A stretch of DNA of 64,000 nucleotides from Albidovulum aestuarii (GTDB taxonomy: Bacteria > Pseudomonadota > Alphaproteobacteria > Rhodobacterales > Rhodobacteraceae): NCBI RefSeq assembly GCF_029961185.1, contig NZ_JASBQQ010000002.1:124001-188000 (forward strand). The letters run 5' to 3'. The notes beneath the pieces were generated by a model, which searched no databases, was not told the origin of the DNA, and was given only the letters and a program-made list of their open reading frames with translations. Shown in pieces: positions 11,186 through 20,672 of the stretch; the first letter of the stretch is position 1; each line of letters starts with the position of its first letter. Made by a program: the position numbers and the translations under genes.

Positions 11186-11827
11186 ATGACCCCAGCCGAG
11201 CAAAGCCGCCACGCCGCTGACATCTGCGCCCTTGCGCCGGTCGTTCCGGTTCTGGTGATCGACGACGCCGGCAAGGCCGCCGACCTGGCACGGGCACTTG
11301 TCGCAGGTGGCCTGCCTGCGCTGGAAGTCACGTTGCGCACGCCTGCCGCGCTCGACGCAATCCGCGCAATGGCCGAAGTGCCGGGTGGGGTCGTCGGGGC
11401 GGGCACCCTATTGACGCCAGAGGACGTGAAGGCCGCGAAAGCTGCAGGAGCCCGGTTCGGTGTCTCGCCCGGCGCGACGGACCGTCTGCTCGCGGCTTGC
11501 GCCGAGGAGGACCTGCCGCTTCTGCCCGGGGCCGCGACGGCAACAGAAGTGATGGCTCTGCTCGAGAAGGGTTACACCGTGCAGAAGTTCTTTCCGGCCG
11601 AGGCATCGGGGGGGGCGAAAGCGCTGGCCGCGATTGGTGCCCCCATCCCTCAGGTCCGGTTCTGCCCGACAGGCGGCATCGGCCCCAGTAATGTCCTCGA
11701 CTATCTGAGCCTGACGAACGTCCTCTGCGTTGGCGGCAGCTGGGTCGCGCCAAAAGAGATGGTCGTGGCAGGTGACTGGGCTGGGATCGAGGCGCTTGCG
11801 CGTAAGGCCGCGGCGCTTGCCCGGTAG
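11186..11827 (+). CDS. eda: KDPG/KHG aldolase
   Basis: The 213-aa class I aldolase cleaves KDPG into pyruvate and glyceraldehyde-3-phosphate. It shows the TIM-barrel family pattern: [37 protein letters not shown] (catalytic Glu), [14 protein letters not shown], and [14 protein letters not shown] with the Schiff-base lysine, then [10 protein letters not shown] and [17 protein letters not shown] is eight bases before the start. Expression is presumably from the edd promoter. Confidence 0.96.
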   Translation: MTPAEQSRHAADICALAPVVPVLVIDDAGKAADLARALVAGGLPALEVTLRTPAALDAIRAMAEVPGGVVGAGTLLTPEDVKAAKAAGARFGVSPGATDRLLAACAEEDLPLLPGAATATEVMALLEKGYTVQKFFPAEASGGAKALAAIGAPIPQVRFCPTGGIGPSNVLDYLSLTNVLCVGGSWVAPKEMVVAGDWAGIEALARKAAALAR

Positions 11828-11830
11828 ATC

Positions 11831-12310
11831 CTAACGCGTGGTTTCGGCGCCGCGAAGCGCCCTGAGCAGGGTCTGCGTCGTGCCGGCCCTGTCGCCGATC
11901 ATGAGCCAGGCGACTATGAACAAGAGGGTAACCACACCAAGAAATGCCAATGGTCCTGCCGCCTCGGGCGAGTGGATACCCAGCGATAGTGCCAGCCGAA
12001 CCGCCATATCAACGGGCGCAGCCGCGGTCACAGCAAACAGGAATGCATAGCGACCGCGGTTGCGTCTAAGATCGAGAACTCGCAAAACCGGTTCGGTCCC
12101 ACCGCGACCGACACAGGCGAGGCTACATGCCATCGCCGCGCCGGTCGCAATAACGAAGGCCAGGAACCCGACCCCAAGAAGGATCATACCGGCATAACCA
12201 GGTATCCGAGGCGCCGCGAGAAACGCGAGGAGGAGGGCTAGGCCACCTCCGGGTACAAAGAACAAAAGGAACACTCGTAAGACGCAAGCAGCACGCGAAG
12301 ACTCGGACAT
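11831..12310 (-). CDS. Hypothetical four-helix membrane protein
   Basis: The 159-aa product has four hydrophobic segments (about residues 10-30, 38-62, 88-110 and 122-142) with a short basic loop LDLRRNRGRYAF between helices 2 and 3. I do not recognise the family. It ends four bases from the eda stop, in convergent orientation. Likely an inner-membrane protein. Confidence 0.55.
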   Translation of the reverse strand: MSESSRAACVLRVFLLFFVPGGGLALLLAFLAAPRIPGYAGMILLGVGFLAFVIATGAAMACSLACVGRGGTEPVLRVLDLRRNRGRYAFLFAVTAAAPVDMAVRLALSLGIHSPEAAGPLAFLGVVTLLFIVAWLMIGDRAGTTQTLLRALRGAETTR

Positions 12311-12424
12311 CGATAACCTCCGTAAGGAAGATCATCGCCGATCAATTTGTCACCGAAATGGCCCCGGAGAGGTCCCGAGGCGGCAATTCTCCGACCTTTT
12401 CAACCCTCGGGATTGTAGCCTGGC

Positions 12425-12721
12425 TCAGAGATCGCCCGAACGTGGCACGCGGGCATTTCGGCCCCCACGGCGCACCGGGGTGGCCGGGGCAGTGAGTCCC
12501 GCAGTCAGAACCGCAGTCATCGGATGGTCCGGCCAGTCCGGCCCATAGTGAGACAGAAGAACCCGGATCGCCTCGGCCGTCTCGACCCCCGGTTTCAGGC
12601 TCAGCGCCCAGTCGAGGAAGATCGAGCGGCATTCTGACGCCTTGATCCCCTCGATCGCATAGCTTTCGCGGACCAGCCCCTTGGGGTCCGCCAGTGACAT
12701 TTCCATGACTTTCCTCGCCAT
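12425..12721 (-). CDS. Conserved hypothetical protein downstream of glnE
   Basis: The 98-aa product starts MARKVMEMSLADPKGLVRES. Its body (YAIEGIKASECRSIFLDWALS, GVETAEAIRVLLSHYG, DHPMTAVL) looks like a small helical soluble domain with a basic tail. It starts 20 bases after the glnE stop and is probably co-transcribed with it. An in-frame upstream extension would run into glnE. No function can be assigned. Confidence 0.6.
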   Translation of the reverse strand: MARKVMEMSLADPKGLVRESYAIEGIKASECRSIFLDWALSLKPGVETAEAIRVLLSHYGPDWPDHPMTAVLTAGLTAPATPVRRGGRNARVPRSGDL

Positions 12722-12741
12722 CGGTGCGCCCTGTTCGCCTG

Positions 12742-15534
12742 CTACCCCCCGCCGGTTTCCGGTTGCTGGAGGCATTGCGCGATAATCGACGCAGCGCGCG
12801 CGGTGTGGCCTTCCAGCCGCGACGCCATCTGGTCAAGTTCCGACGCACCCGTCTCGCGCATGAGGAACGTCCGCCCGCCTTCACCGATCGCATCCATATC
12901 AAGCGGACCTTCAGTCAAAAGCCGCCCGCCCGCCTGTAGCCGCCAGAGGAACCGATAAGCTTCCTGCAGTGCCGCCTCGTCCTCTTTCGCCAGATGCCCG
13001 GCGCGGAGCCCGGCGCGAAGTTGCGCTTCCACTCTTCGGGCGGGGACGGCGGTGCGGAGTGCGCAGGCTTGCGCCAGCAGCTCGATATCCTGCAAGCGGC
13101 CGGGGCCGATCTTGGCCTCCCACGCGCCATCGGGCGCCTTTGCCGCGAAAATGCGGTCACGCATCTCGGCCACATCGGGCAGAACGCGATCCTCAGCCCC
13201 CTTCGCGTTCAGGACTTGCTGGCGCGCGGCTTCCACCTCTTCGGCCAAGGCAAAGTCCCCTGCAACCGCCCGGGCGCGGGTCAGCGCGAGGTGTTCCCAA
13301 GTCCAGGCCTCCTCCATCTGATAGCTGGTGAAGGACTGGATCGAGGTCGCGACCGGCCCCTGACGGCCCGAGGGGCGAAGCCGCATATCGACCTCGTAGA
13401 GCCGACCGTCCGCCATTGGTGCCGAAAGACCCGTCACCAGCGCTTGCGTCAGACGGGCATAATAGGCTCGCGCCGCCAGCGGGCGCGGACCGTCTGAGGC
13501 CTCCACCCCGTCCGCATCATAGATCACGATCAGGTCGAGGTCGGAATGCGCGTTGAGCCGTTCGGCGCCCAGCGATCCCATACCAAGCACAACCGCCCCC
13601 CGCCCCGGCGGTGCGCCATGCTTGCGCGAAAACTCCGCGACGCAGACCGGCCATATTGCGGCGAGGATCGCCCCCGCCAGATCGGCATATTCGCGCCCCG
13701 CCTGCCCCGCGTCGATCAGACCGCGCAGATGGTGCACACCGATGCGGAAATGCCATTCCCGCGCCCAGACCCGCGCCGCACCCAAACGCCATTCGTAATC
13801 GTCGCGTTCCGCCAGACGATTGGTCAACGCCTCGGTCAGCGGTCCGAGCCCCGGCCAAGGTGCAAAAAAATCGCCTCCCAGCACGGCATCCAGCACGGCG
13901 GCATTGCGCGAGAGATAGGCGGCTAGGCCGGGCGCCGTAGCACAGATATCGACGATCAGATCGATCAGCTGCGGGTTTGCCTCAAAGAGCGAGAAAAGCT
14001 GCACACCCGCAGGAAGACCCGACAGGAAGCCATCGAATTGCCGGAGCGCCTCCCCCGGGCTCGCCGCACGGTCGAGGCGCGACAGGATCTCTGGCTGTAC
14101 CCGTTTGAAGATTGCGACCGCGCGTTCGGACCGCAAGGCGGGATAGGAGCGCCAGCCATCGACGATCTCCTGCATCTCGGGCGTCATTTCGGGGCCGCTG
14201 CGTTCCTCACCCGGGGCGAAAAAGCCTTCGGTCAGCTCCGCCACCCGTTCAAGCCGTTCCTTCAGTGCCTTGCGAAACGCGTCGGTATCCCCCTCGCCGC
14301 ACATCCGGGCAATGCGGTCGAACTCCTCCGGCATCGTCGGCAGGTCATGGGTCTGAACATCCCCCACCATCTGCACACGATGCTCGATCTCGCGGTGCGC
14401 CCGGTAAAGAGCGGTCAGGTCCTCCGCATCGGCATCTGGCACCCAGCCCTTGGCGGCAAGGGCGGCAAGCCCGCCCACGGTGTCGCGGGCACGCAACGAG
14501 GGGTCGCGCCCTCCAGCGATGATCTGCCGGGTCTGGGTGAAGAACTCGATCTCACGGATGCCGCCCGCCCCGAGTTTCATATTGTGGCCTTCCAGCACAA
14601 TTGGCCCGTGCAGACCCTTATGCTCACGGATGCGCAGGCGCATGTCATACGCATCCTGAATGGAGGCGAAATCCAGATGCCGCCGCCAGACGAAGGGTGT
14701 CAGCGTTTTCAGGAACCGCTCACCCGCCGCGAGATCACCACCGCAGGGCCGCGCCTTGATATAGGCGGCTCGCTCCCATGTCCGCCCCTGCGCCTCATAA
14801 TACTGTTCCGCTGCCGCCATGGAGATACAGACAGGCGTGACCGAGGCATCGGGACGCAGGCGCAGATCAGTTCGGAAGACATAGCCGTCGGCGGTCAGGT
14901 CCGACAGCATCGCCGCCATCTTGCGCACCACGCGGATGAAGGCCGCGCGTGCCTCCTGCACATCGTCGGGATCATATCGGGTCTCGTCAAAGAGGCAGAT
15001 GAGGTCGATGTCGGAGGAGTAGTTCAGCTCCCCCGCGCCCATCTTCCCCATGGCAAGGGCAACGATCCCGGCGGCCGTGTCGGCATCCCCGGGCTCGGCT
15101 CCGAGCACCTTGCCGCGCCTTATCTCGTCTGCGGTGAGCACCCTTAACGCGTAATGCACGGCGGTATCGGCAAGCTGCGTCAGCGCGCCCGTGACCTGCT
15201 CCAACGGCCACACTCCACCGAGATCGGCGAGCCCCGCCAGAAGCGCCACCCGGGCCTTGGCCTGCCGCAACTCTGAGCCAAGCTGATCGGATGCAAGATC
15301 GTCGATCCCGGCCAGCGCCGTATCGAGCGCATCCTCGGGAGAGACTGCCAATGCCTGTTCAAGCCAGTCCGCCTGCCGTTCCATCAGTCCCGTCAAATAC
15401 GGGCTGCACCCCGCTGCACCTTCCAGCAGCTCCCGCAGTTCCGGGGCAAGCCCGGCGAAACGGGTTTTCACCTCCGCGGCCCGGTCAGGCTCAAAGGCGA
15501 TCGGCGTGCGAGTCATGCGGGCGGCGAATGTCAT
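12742..15534 (-). CDS. glnE: Glutamine synthetase adenylyltransferase/adenylyl-removing enzyme
   Basis: This 930-aa bifunctional enzyme adenylylates and deadenylylates glutamine synthetase under PII control. Two nucleotidyltransferase domains are visible. The N-terminal (removase) core has ALAMGKMGAGELNYSSDIDL (~165-190). The C-terminal (transferase) core has LGMGSLGAERLNAHSDLDLI (~645-670) followed by DMRLRPSGRQGPVATSIQSF. Helical bundles follow each. The length is close to the E. coli protein. The start MTFAARMTRTP lacks a strong ribosome site, and the Met seven codons later is possible. It is divergent from the deacylase gene. Confidence 0.94.
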   Translation of the reverse strand: MTFAARMTRTPIAFEPDRAAEVKTRFAGLAPELRELLEGAAGCSPYLTGLMERQADWLEQALAVSPEDALDTALAGIDDLASDQLGSELRQAKARVALLAGLADLGGVWPLEQVTGALTQLADTAVHYALRVLTADEIRRGKVLGAEPGDADTAAGIVALAMGKMGAGELNYSSDIDLICLFDETRYDPDDVQEARAAFIRVVRKMAAMLSDLTADGYVFRTDLRLRPDASVTPVCISMAAAEQYYEAQGRTWERAAYIKARPCGGDLAAGERFLKTLTPFVWRRHLDFASIQDAYDMRLRIREHKGLHGPIVLEGHNMKLGAGGIREIEFFTQTRQIIAGGRDPSLRARDTVGGLAALAAKGWVPDADAEDLTALYRAHREIEHRVQMVGDVQTHDLPTMPEEFDRIARMCGEGDTDAFRKALKERLERVAELTEGFFAPGEERSGPEMTPEMQEIVDGWRSYPALRSERAVAIFKRVQPEILSRLDRAASPGEALRQFDGFLSGLPAGVQLFSLFEANPQLIDLIVDICATAPGLAAYLSRNAAVLDAVLGGDFFAPWPGLGPLTEALTNRLAERDDYEWRLGAARVWAREWHFRIGVHHLRGLIDAGQAGREYADLAGAILAAIWPVCVAEFSRKHGAPPGRGAVVLGMGSLGAERLNAHSDLDLIVIYDADGVEASDGPRPLAARAYYARLTQALVTGLSAPMADGRLYEVDMRLRPSGRQGPVATSIQSFTSYQMEEAWTWEHLALTRARAVAGDFALAEEVEAARQQVLNAKGAEDRVLPDVAEMRDRIFAAKAPDGAWEAKIGPGRLQDIELLAQACALRTAVPARRVEAQLRAGLRAGHLAKEDEAALQEAYRFLWRLQAGGRLLTEGPLDMDAIGEGGRTFLMRETGASELDQMASRLEGHTARAASIIAQCLQQPETGGG

Positions 15535-15646
15535 GGTCTGACACTAGCGTGCCGCGTTGCGGCGTCAACGACCGGCAGGAAGCCGCCCTTGCAATCCCGT
15601 TTGGGCCATGACTTCCTTTCCCCCAAAAGCAACGGGAAGGCGACGA

Positions 15647-16114
15647 ATGAGCAAGAGTTTGAAACGGGTACGCACGGCACTCGACGCGGCGGGTGTCCCG
15701 GCCGAAATTCTGGAAATGCCCGGAGAAACGCGCACTGCTGAACAGGCGGCCGCGGCTGCGGGATGTGCACTTGACCAGATCGCGAAGTCGATCATCTTCC
15801 GGGGCGAGGTAAGCGGCCATGTCGTCCTGTTCCTGACCGCTGGTGGCAATCGGGTCGATCCTGCCAAGGCAAGCATCGTCGCGGGGCAGGCACTTGGCCG
15901 GGCCGATGCCGATCAGGTCCGCGCGGAAACCGGTTTCGCGATTGGTGGAGTGGCGCCCCTGGGGCATCTCTCGCCCATCACCAGCTACTTCGATCCACGG
16001 CTCCTTGAATTCGACCGGGTCTGGGGAGCGGCGGGCACGCCACGCCATATCTTTCCGATTGAGCCCAATACCCTGTTGCAGATCACCGGCGCGACGCTGG
16101 CGGATTTCACCTGA
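15647..16114 (+). CDS. YbaK/ProX-type aminoacyl-tRNA deacylase
   Basis: The 155-aa protein has the YbaK fold: TRTAEQAAAAAGCALDQIAKSIIF (with the conserved lysine), VLFLTAGGNRVD, and GGVAPLGHLSPITSYFDP. The family removes misacylated amino acids from tRNA (Cys-tRNA-Pro or Ala-tRNA-Pro types); the exact specificity cannot be read. The start MSKSLKRVRTALD has GGGAAGG upstream. A TTG-initiated extension from 15557 overlaps the divergent glnE promoter and is not used. Confidence 0.85.
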   Translation: MSKSLKRVRTALDAAGVPAEILEMPGETRTAEQAAAAAGCALDQIAKSIIFRGEVSGHVVLFLTAGGNRVDPAKASIVAGQALGRADADQVRAETGFAIGGVAPLGHLSPITSYFDPRLLEFDRVWGAAGTPRHIFPIEPNTLLQITGATLADFT

Positions 16115-16131
16115 ACCCTCCGCGACCGGAA

Positions 16132-16207
16132 TGTAAAAAAGTTTTACATCACCTCTTGACGATACCGGTCAAAGCCCCAATCTTGGGTCATGTGAAAGAC
16201 ATTTACA
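16132..16207 (+). promoter_or_regulatory. Promoter of DUF2852 gene with paired TGT-N11-ACA palindromes
   Basis: TGTAAAAAAGTTTTACA (16132-16148) and TGTGAAAGACATTTACA (16191-16207) are two 17-base inverted repeats sharing TGT-N11-ACA. Between them lie TTGACG (16156-16161) and AATCTT (16179-16184), 17 bases apart, a good sigma-70 promoter. A third 17-base inverted repeat, TTGACGATACCGGTCAA, covers the -35. The second palindrome falls on the expected transcription start. The regulator is unknown; PpsR-type sites are TGT-N12-ACA and differ by one base. Confidence 0.55.
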
Positions 16208-16227
16208 TACCTTCAACGGAGGAACGC

Positions 16228-16680
16228 ATGTCCACTATCGCCGCCTGGCCTTCACGGGCCGAAATGTGGCTCGACGAACGCGGCAAGGGCGCCTGGATCG
16301 CTGCAATGGTCCTTGGCTTCATCTTTTTCTGGCCCGTCGGTCTCGCCCTTCTTGCCTATATGATCTGGAGCAAACGCATGTTTTCGAAAGGCTGCGGCTG
16401 GAGCCGCAACGACGCCCACCACCACATGTCGCGCTGCCATGCGCGCCGCCACGGCTTCCGGTCGTCCGGCAACACCGCCTTCGACGCTTACAAGGCCGAT
16501 ACGCTTGACCGGCTGGAACGCGAGCAGGATGAGTTTGAGACCTTCCTCAAGCGCCTGCGCGAAAGCAAGGACAAGGCCGAGTTCGACCAGTATCTCGACG
16601 AACGGGCCCGCGCTGCGCAAGAAACCGATCCCGGCGCCGACGACGTGACGACCGACCGGTCAGGTTCCGGAGCTTACTGA
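16228..16680 (+). CDS. DUF2852 membrane protein
   Basis: The 150-aa protein has one or two membrane segments near the N-terminus (GAWIAAMVLGFIFFWPVGLALLAYMIW, ~20-47). A Cys/His/Arg-rich stretch follows (SRNDAHHHMSRCHARRHGF), then a charged helical C-terminal half (DTLDRLEREQDEFETFLKRL). This is the DUF2852 pattern common in alphaproteobacteria; its role is unknown. GGAGG six bases before the ATG fixes the start. The promoter upstream has paired palindromes. Confidence 0.8.
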   Translation: MSTIAAWPSRAEMWLDERGKGAWIAAMVLGFIFFWPVGLALLAYMIWSKRMFSKGCGWSRNDAHHHMSRCHARRHGFRSSGNTAFDAYKADTLDRLEREQDEFETFLKRLRESKDKAEFDQYLDERARAAQETDPGADDVTTDRSGSGAY

Positions 16681-16705
16681 ACCGCAGCATTGAACAATCC
16701 CGCCC

Positions 16706-16729
16706 GGGCGGCCCGATTTGGGGCCGCCC
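16706..16729 (+). terminator. Hairpin after DUF2852 gene
   Basis: GGGCGGCCC (16706-16714) pairs perfectly with GGGCCGCCC (16721-16729) around a six-base loop. There is no good T run, so it may be a weak terminator or an mRNA 3' structure. Confidence 0.5.
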
Positions 16730-16830
16730 GATGCGTTTCCGGGGTCGGCTGCTCCGGGTCGCGACTCAGCACTTGGCGGATTCGAATCCGCTTGCTAACG
16801 TCGCCCTGCACCATCGAGCCGATCGCGACC

Positions 16831-17673
16831 ATGCGTCATACACTGCCCATAGCGCCCCAGTTTTATGTGACGGCACCACAACCCTGCCCCTATCTGGATG
16901 GCCGGTCAGAGCGGAAATTGTTCACGGCACTTCAGGGTGAAAATGCCGAAAAGCTGAACGACGCGCTTTCCAAACAGGGCTTCAGGCGGTCGCAGAACGT
17001 GCTTTACCGGCCCTCGTGTTCGGAATGCTGCGCCTGCCTTTCCGCACGGATCAGGGTCGCGGATTTTACACCGAACAAAAGCCAGCGCCGCACGCTTCGG
17101 CGCAATGCCAATCTCAGGCGCGAGGCGACGAGCCCCTGGGCGACCGAGGACCAGTACGCACTCTTCCGCCGCTACCTCGACAGTCGCCACGCCGATGGCG
17201 GCATGGCCGACATGGACATCTTCGAATTCGCCGCGATGATCGAGGAAACGCCGGTCAAGAGCCGGGTGGTCGAGTATAGCTCCCCGCCCGAGGCCAAGGG
17301 CGGACGCCGGTCGCTGACGGCGGTTTGCCTGACCGATGTGCTCGATGACGGACTGTCGATGGTCTATTCCTTCTACGATCCGGACCGGATCGGTGACAGC
17401 CTGGGCACCTATATCATCCTCGACCATGTGGAGATCGCCCGACGTGCCGGGCTTCCTTACGTCTATCTCGGCTACTGGGTGCCGGGCAGCCGGAAGATGG
17501 GCTACAAGGCGGGGTTCCGCGCGCTCGAAATCTACAAGAACGGTCATTGGCAGGATATCGGCGAGCCGGCGGATCATTCGTCCGAGACCCATCCGCTTTC
17601 CGTCGATCCGATTGCCGAGCAGGTGGCCCGCATCGCCCTACCCGAAAGCCGTCCGGTAAAGAACGGCCTGTGA
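16831..17673 (+). CDS. bpt: Aspartate/glutamate leucyltransferase (Bpt, ATE family)
   Basis: The 280-aa protein matches bacterial protein transferases that add Leu to N-terminal Asp/Glu for N-end-rule degradation. Features are the ATE N-domain [22 protein letters not shown], the cysteine cluster [27 protein letters not shown], and the C-domain [20 protein letters not shown] followed by [23 protein letters not shown] 16831 is used because the 47-residue upstream extension is not conserved in character. Confidence 0.9.
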   Translation: MRHTLPIAPQFYVTAPQPCPYLDGRSERKLFTALQGENAEKLNDALSKQGFRRSQNVLYRPSCSECCACLSARIRVADFTPNKSQRRTLRRNANLRREATSPWATEDQYALFRRYLDSRHADGGMADMDIFEFAAMIEETPVKSRVVEYSSPPEAKGGRRSLTAVCLTDVLDDGLSMVYSFYDPDRIGDSLGTYIILDHVEIARRAGLPYVYLGYWVPGSRKMGYKAGFRALEIYKNGHWQDIGEPADHSSETHPLSVDPIAEQVARIALPESRPVKNGL

Positions 17674-17808
17674 GAGGTGTACGCCCCCTCAAAAGCGATC
17701 CTGACCGTCGTGCTGTGATATGCGTCGCAGCCTGTTTCCTGATCCGGTGGCACGCACCCACCCAATCGTTGCCACGCAGATGAATTCGAACACAGAGGGA
17801 GGAAGACC

Positions 17809-18261
17809 ATGATCGAGAAAGTCCTTGTTGCCGTCGATGGCTCGGCCCATTCACTTAAAGCGGTGGAATATGCGGCGGAAATCGCGGGTGCCTGCAGAGC
17901 CAAGCTTTCCATCCTCACGGTGCTGAAGCCTCAGAAGGTCCCGAAAGTCTCGGAAGAACTGCGTAAATACGCGCAGTTGGAGCATATCGACAACGCCGAT
18001 TACGAGGCCATAAAACTCTTGTCGAGCGACCTGCTGTCCCATGCTGCGGACGTCGCCAAGAAACACGGTGCAACCGAGGTCGAAACCGCGGTCGAAACCG
18101 GGCCGGTCGCCCGGACCATCGTGAACACCGCCGTTAAGAAGAAAGTCAGCATGATCGTCATCGGATCACGCGGCCTCGGCAATATCGAAGCGACGTTAAG
18201 GGGCGGCGTTTCGCACCGTGTCGAATTGCTGGCAAGTTGCCCGGTATTGACCGTCAAATAA
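17809..18261 (+). CDS. Universal stress protein (UspA family)
   Basis: A 150-aa single Usp domain. It begins MIEKVLVAVDGSAHSLKAVEYA and ends with the ATP-binding signature VIGSRGLGNIEATLRGGVSHRV. A GGAGG-containing ribosome site lies just upstream. It is a cytoplasmic stress/adenine-nucleotide-binding protein, followed by a terminator shared with the convergent TRAP operon. Confidence 0.88.
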   Translation: MIEKVLVAVDGSAHSLKAVEYAAEIAGACRAKLSILTVLKPQKVPKVSEELRKYAQLEHIDNADYEAIKLLSSDLLSHAADVAKKHGATEVETAVETGPVARTIVNTAVKKKVSMIVIGSRGLGNIEATLRGGVSHRVELLASCPVLTVK

Positions 18262-18270
18262 GACCGGGTC

Positions 18271-18288
18271 GGGGGCGATGACGCCCCC
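18271..18288 (+). terminator. Terminator between usp and TRAP operon
   Basis: GGGGGCG (18271-18277), loop ATGA, CGCCCCC (18282-18288), followed by TTCCCCTT. It lies between the convergent UspA and DctM genes. Confidence 0.7.
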
Positions 18289-18300
18289 TTCCCCTTCGCA

Positions 18301-20658
18301 TCAGTTGTTCGGCAACAGGTCCGGCACGATCGTCACGATGCCCGGGAAGGCCCAGAGAATGCCAAGCCCGATCACCTGGATCAGCACGAACGGGACAATG
18401 CCGCGGTAGATCATGCCGGTCGTCACGCTCGCAGGCGCCACACCGCGAAGATAAAAGAGTGCGAAACCGAAAGGTGGCGTCAGGAACGAGGTCTGCAGGT
18501 TGACCGTGATCATGATCGTCACCCAGGACGGGTCATAGGTACCGCCATAGATGACCGGCCCGACAATCGGCACGACGATGTAGATGATCTCCAGGAAGTC
18601 TAGGACGAAGCCAAGCACGAAGAGCACCAGCATGACGATCAGGAAGGCGGTCCATTCCTGTTCAAACGAGCGCAGGAAGCTCTGGATATAGTGCTCACCC
18701 CCGAACGAGATCAGAACAAGGTTCAGGATCTGCGACCCGATCAGGATGGTAAAGACCATTGAGGTGACCTTGGCGGTTTCCCGCACCACCGGCCCGAGAA
18801 CCGAGCTGCGGAGCAGCACCCAACAGGCATAGAGGATGCCGAAGAGCGCAAAGAAATATGCCCCGCGCGCGGCGTAGAAGGCGATCTGATCCTCCAGCGG
18901 CACGTCGGACCGGGTGATCCGGAGGTCGAAATTGATACCGATCAGGATCATGATGATGACAGCAAAAGACGTGGCGAGGATAATGACGCCGCTTTTCTGT
19001 TGCTCATGCAGCTTGCGGTAGGCGGCAAGGAGAAGCGCGCCGCCAGCCCCGAGTGCGGCCGCCGGTGTCGGGTTAGTGATACCGCCGAGGATCGAACCGA
19101 GAACGGCGATGATCAGCACCAGAGGCGGAAAGACAACGCGGATCAGGTCGTTGTGCGACATGCTCTTCGCCGCCGCCGCGCAGCCATAAAGCGCTATGGC
19201 CATCGGCAGTGCGAGGGTCACAAAGGTCTGCCCGGAAGTGGCCGTGACAGGGATGAGGACAATGTCGGCCAGAAGGCCGAGTAGAAGTCCCCCGGCCCCA
19301 ATCAGAAGCGGCTTCGGATCGGCTGTGGGCGAGACACCGCGCGCTGTGGTCAGGATAAGGCCGAGGAGGACGAGAAGCACCGCAACACCGGTGCCTACAG
19401 GCGCGGCATCGTCGATCTTCGCGGCAAGCGCCGTTTCAAGCTCTTCGGCGGTACGGCGATGGCTGGACGCAACCCCACCAGCCGCGTCGATCTCTGACTG
19501 CTGGGCGACGGCCGCATCCCAGGCTTCCTGACCGTGCAGCTCGATCATCGAGGCCTGACACTGCTCCGACACCCGTGTGCGTAGGCTCGCAGCCTGACCG
19601 GCATCGGTGAAGCTGTCGACCGTCAGGCTTTGGCTGCCGACGAATCCGACCTGCGCGGCCAATATCGTACCACCGATGAGCGCGACCGGGGCCAGCACGA
19701 ACCAGCGCATGGCGTCCGAACGGGTGACTACCTCACCCCCAACCGGCTCGAGCGAAACCGGCGGCGCTTTCTGCGGATTGTAGAGTGCAAAGCCGAAAGC
19801 ATAGAGGCCATAAAGACCCGCAAGCATGATCCCGGGCAGCAGCGCCGCCTGAAAGAGCGTACCGACCGACAGGACGGCGGCCTCGCCGAGATAGGTCAGC
19901 GCGTCGGAACAGCCCGCGGCACTGGCACGGATCTCCTGCCCAGCGGCGTAGAGGTCGCCGGCGAGGGTGCCGAGAAGCACGATGACGATGGAGGGCGGAA
20001 TGATCTGCCCGAGCGTGCCCGAGGCGGCGATGACGCCAGTGGCGAGTTCCGGCGAATAGTTGTTGCGAAGCATCGTCGGCAGCGACAGTAGGCCCATCGT
20101 CACGACGGTGGCCCCCACGATCCCGGTCGAGGCGGCAAGGAAGGCACCAACGACCACAACCGAAACCGCCAGACCGCCCGGCAGCGGCCCAAAGACCCGC
20201 GCCATCGTGGTCAGAAGCTCATTGGCGATCTTGGAGCGTTCAAGCGTAATGCCCATCATGACGAACATGAGAACGGCCAGCAGCGTCTCGATCGACTGAC
20301 CGGCAAAGACCCGTTCGTTCATCCGGTTGACGATGAAGCCCAGATTGCGGTCCATCGCCAGTTCCCAGCCGCCGGGAAATAACGCCTCAGTGGCGCGTGG
20401 CAGATCGGGATAGGTGAATTTCGATATCTCTATCTCGGGTATGCCCTGCGCCAGAAGCGCCTGATAGCCCTCGGATCCCCGGTCGACGAATTCGTGGACC
20501 AAGAGGCCGGAACTGTCGAGCGCGGCGAGGATGCCGAAGGCGATGACGCCCGCGCCACCCAGCGCGAAGGCCACAGGAAAGCCCGAAAGAATGCCCGCGA
20601 AGAGGCAGAGGAAGACGATGATCAGACCGATCTCGACGCCGTCAAATCCCAGAAACAT
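18301..20658 (-). CDS. TRAP transporter large permease (DctM), long form
   Basis: The 785-aa protein is about 350 residues longer than a standard DctM. The N-terminal part carries FLAASTGIVGATVVTMGLLSLPTML and GTLGQIIPPSIVIVLLGTLAGD. The C-terminal part carries VLDFLEIIYIVVPIVGPVIY and LQTSFLTPPFGFALFYLRG. Between them (roughly 275-540) lies extra sequence with periplasmic/loop character (SLTVDSFTDAGQAASLRTRV) and additional membrane helices. As the channel subunit it moves an organic acid with Na+. It follows DctQ by 14 bases. Long-form DctM of this kind accompanies TakP-like binding proteins. Confidence 0.9.
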   Translation of the reverse strand: MFLGFDGVEIGLIIVFLCLFAGILSGFPVAFALGGAGVIAFGILAALDSSGLLVHEFVDRGSEGYQALLAQGIPEIEISKFTYPDLPRATEALFPGGWELAMDRNLGFIVNRMNERVFAGQSIETLLAVLMFVMMGITLERSKIANELLTTMARVFGPLPGGLAVSVVVVGAFLAASTGIVGATVVTMGLLSLPTMLRNNYSPELATGVIAASGTLGQIIPPSIVIVLLGTLAGDLYAAGQEIRASAAGCSDALTYLGEAAVLSVGTLFQAALLPGIMLAGLYGLYAFGFALYNPQKAPPVSLEPVGGEVVTRSDAMRWFVLAPVALIGGTILAAQVGFVGSQSLTVDSFTDAGQAASLRTRVSEQCQASMIELHGQEAWDAAVAQQSEIDAAGGVASSHRRTAEELETALAAKIDDAAPVGTGVAVLLVLLGLILTTARGVSPTADPKPLLIGAGGLLLGLLADIVLIPVTATSGQTFVTLALPMAIALYGCAAAAKSMSHNDLIRVVFPPLVLIIAVLGSILGGITNPTPAAALGAGGALLLAAYRKLHEQQKSGVIILATSFAVIIMILIGINFDLRITRSDVPLEDQIAFYAARGAYFFALFGILYACWVLLRSSVLGPVVRETAKVTSMVFTILIGSQILNLVLISFGGEHYIQSFLRSFEQEWTAFLIVMLVLFVLGFVLDFLEIIYIVVPIVGPVIYGGTYDPSWVTIMITVNLQTSFLTPPFGFALFYLRGVAPASVTTGMIYRGIVPFVLIQVIGLGILWAFPGIVTIVPDLLPNN

Positions 20659-20672
20659 GATCCATCAGCCCC

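Noticed and set aside
14038-15147. A 369-codon plus-strand frame inside glnE
   Set aside because: It lies antisense to well-conserved GlnE motifs and shows no recognisable domain.
16770-16800. A GGCGGATTCGAATCCGC segment resembling a tRNA T-arm
   Set aside because: The loop is six bases rather than seven, and no acceptor, D or anticodon arms are found upstream, so it is only a chance palindrome.
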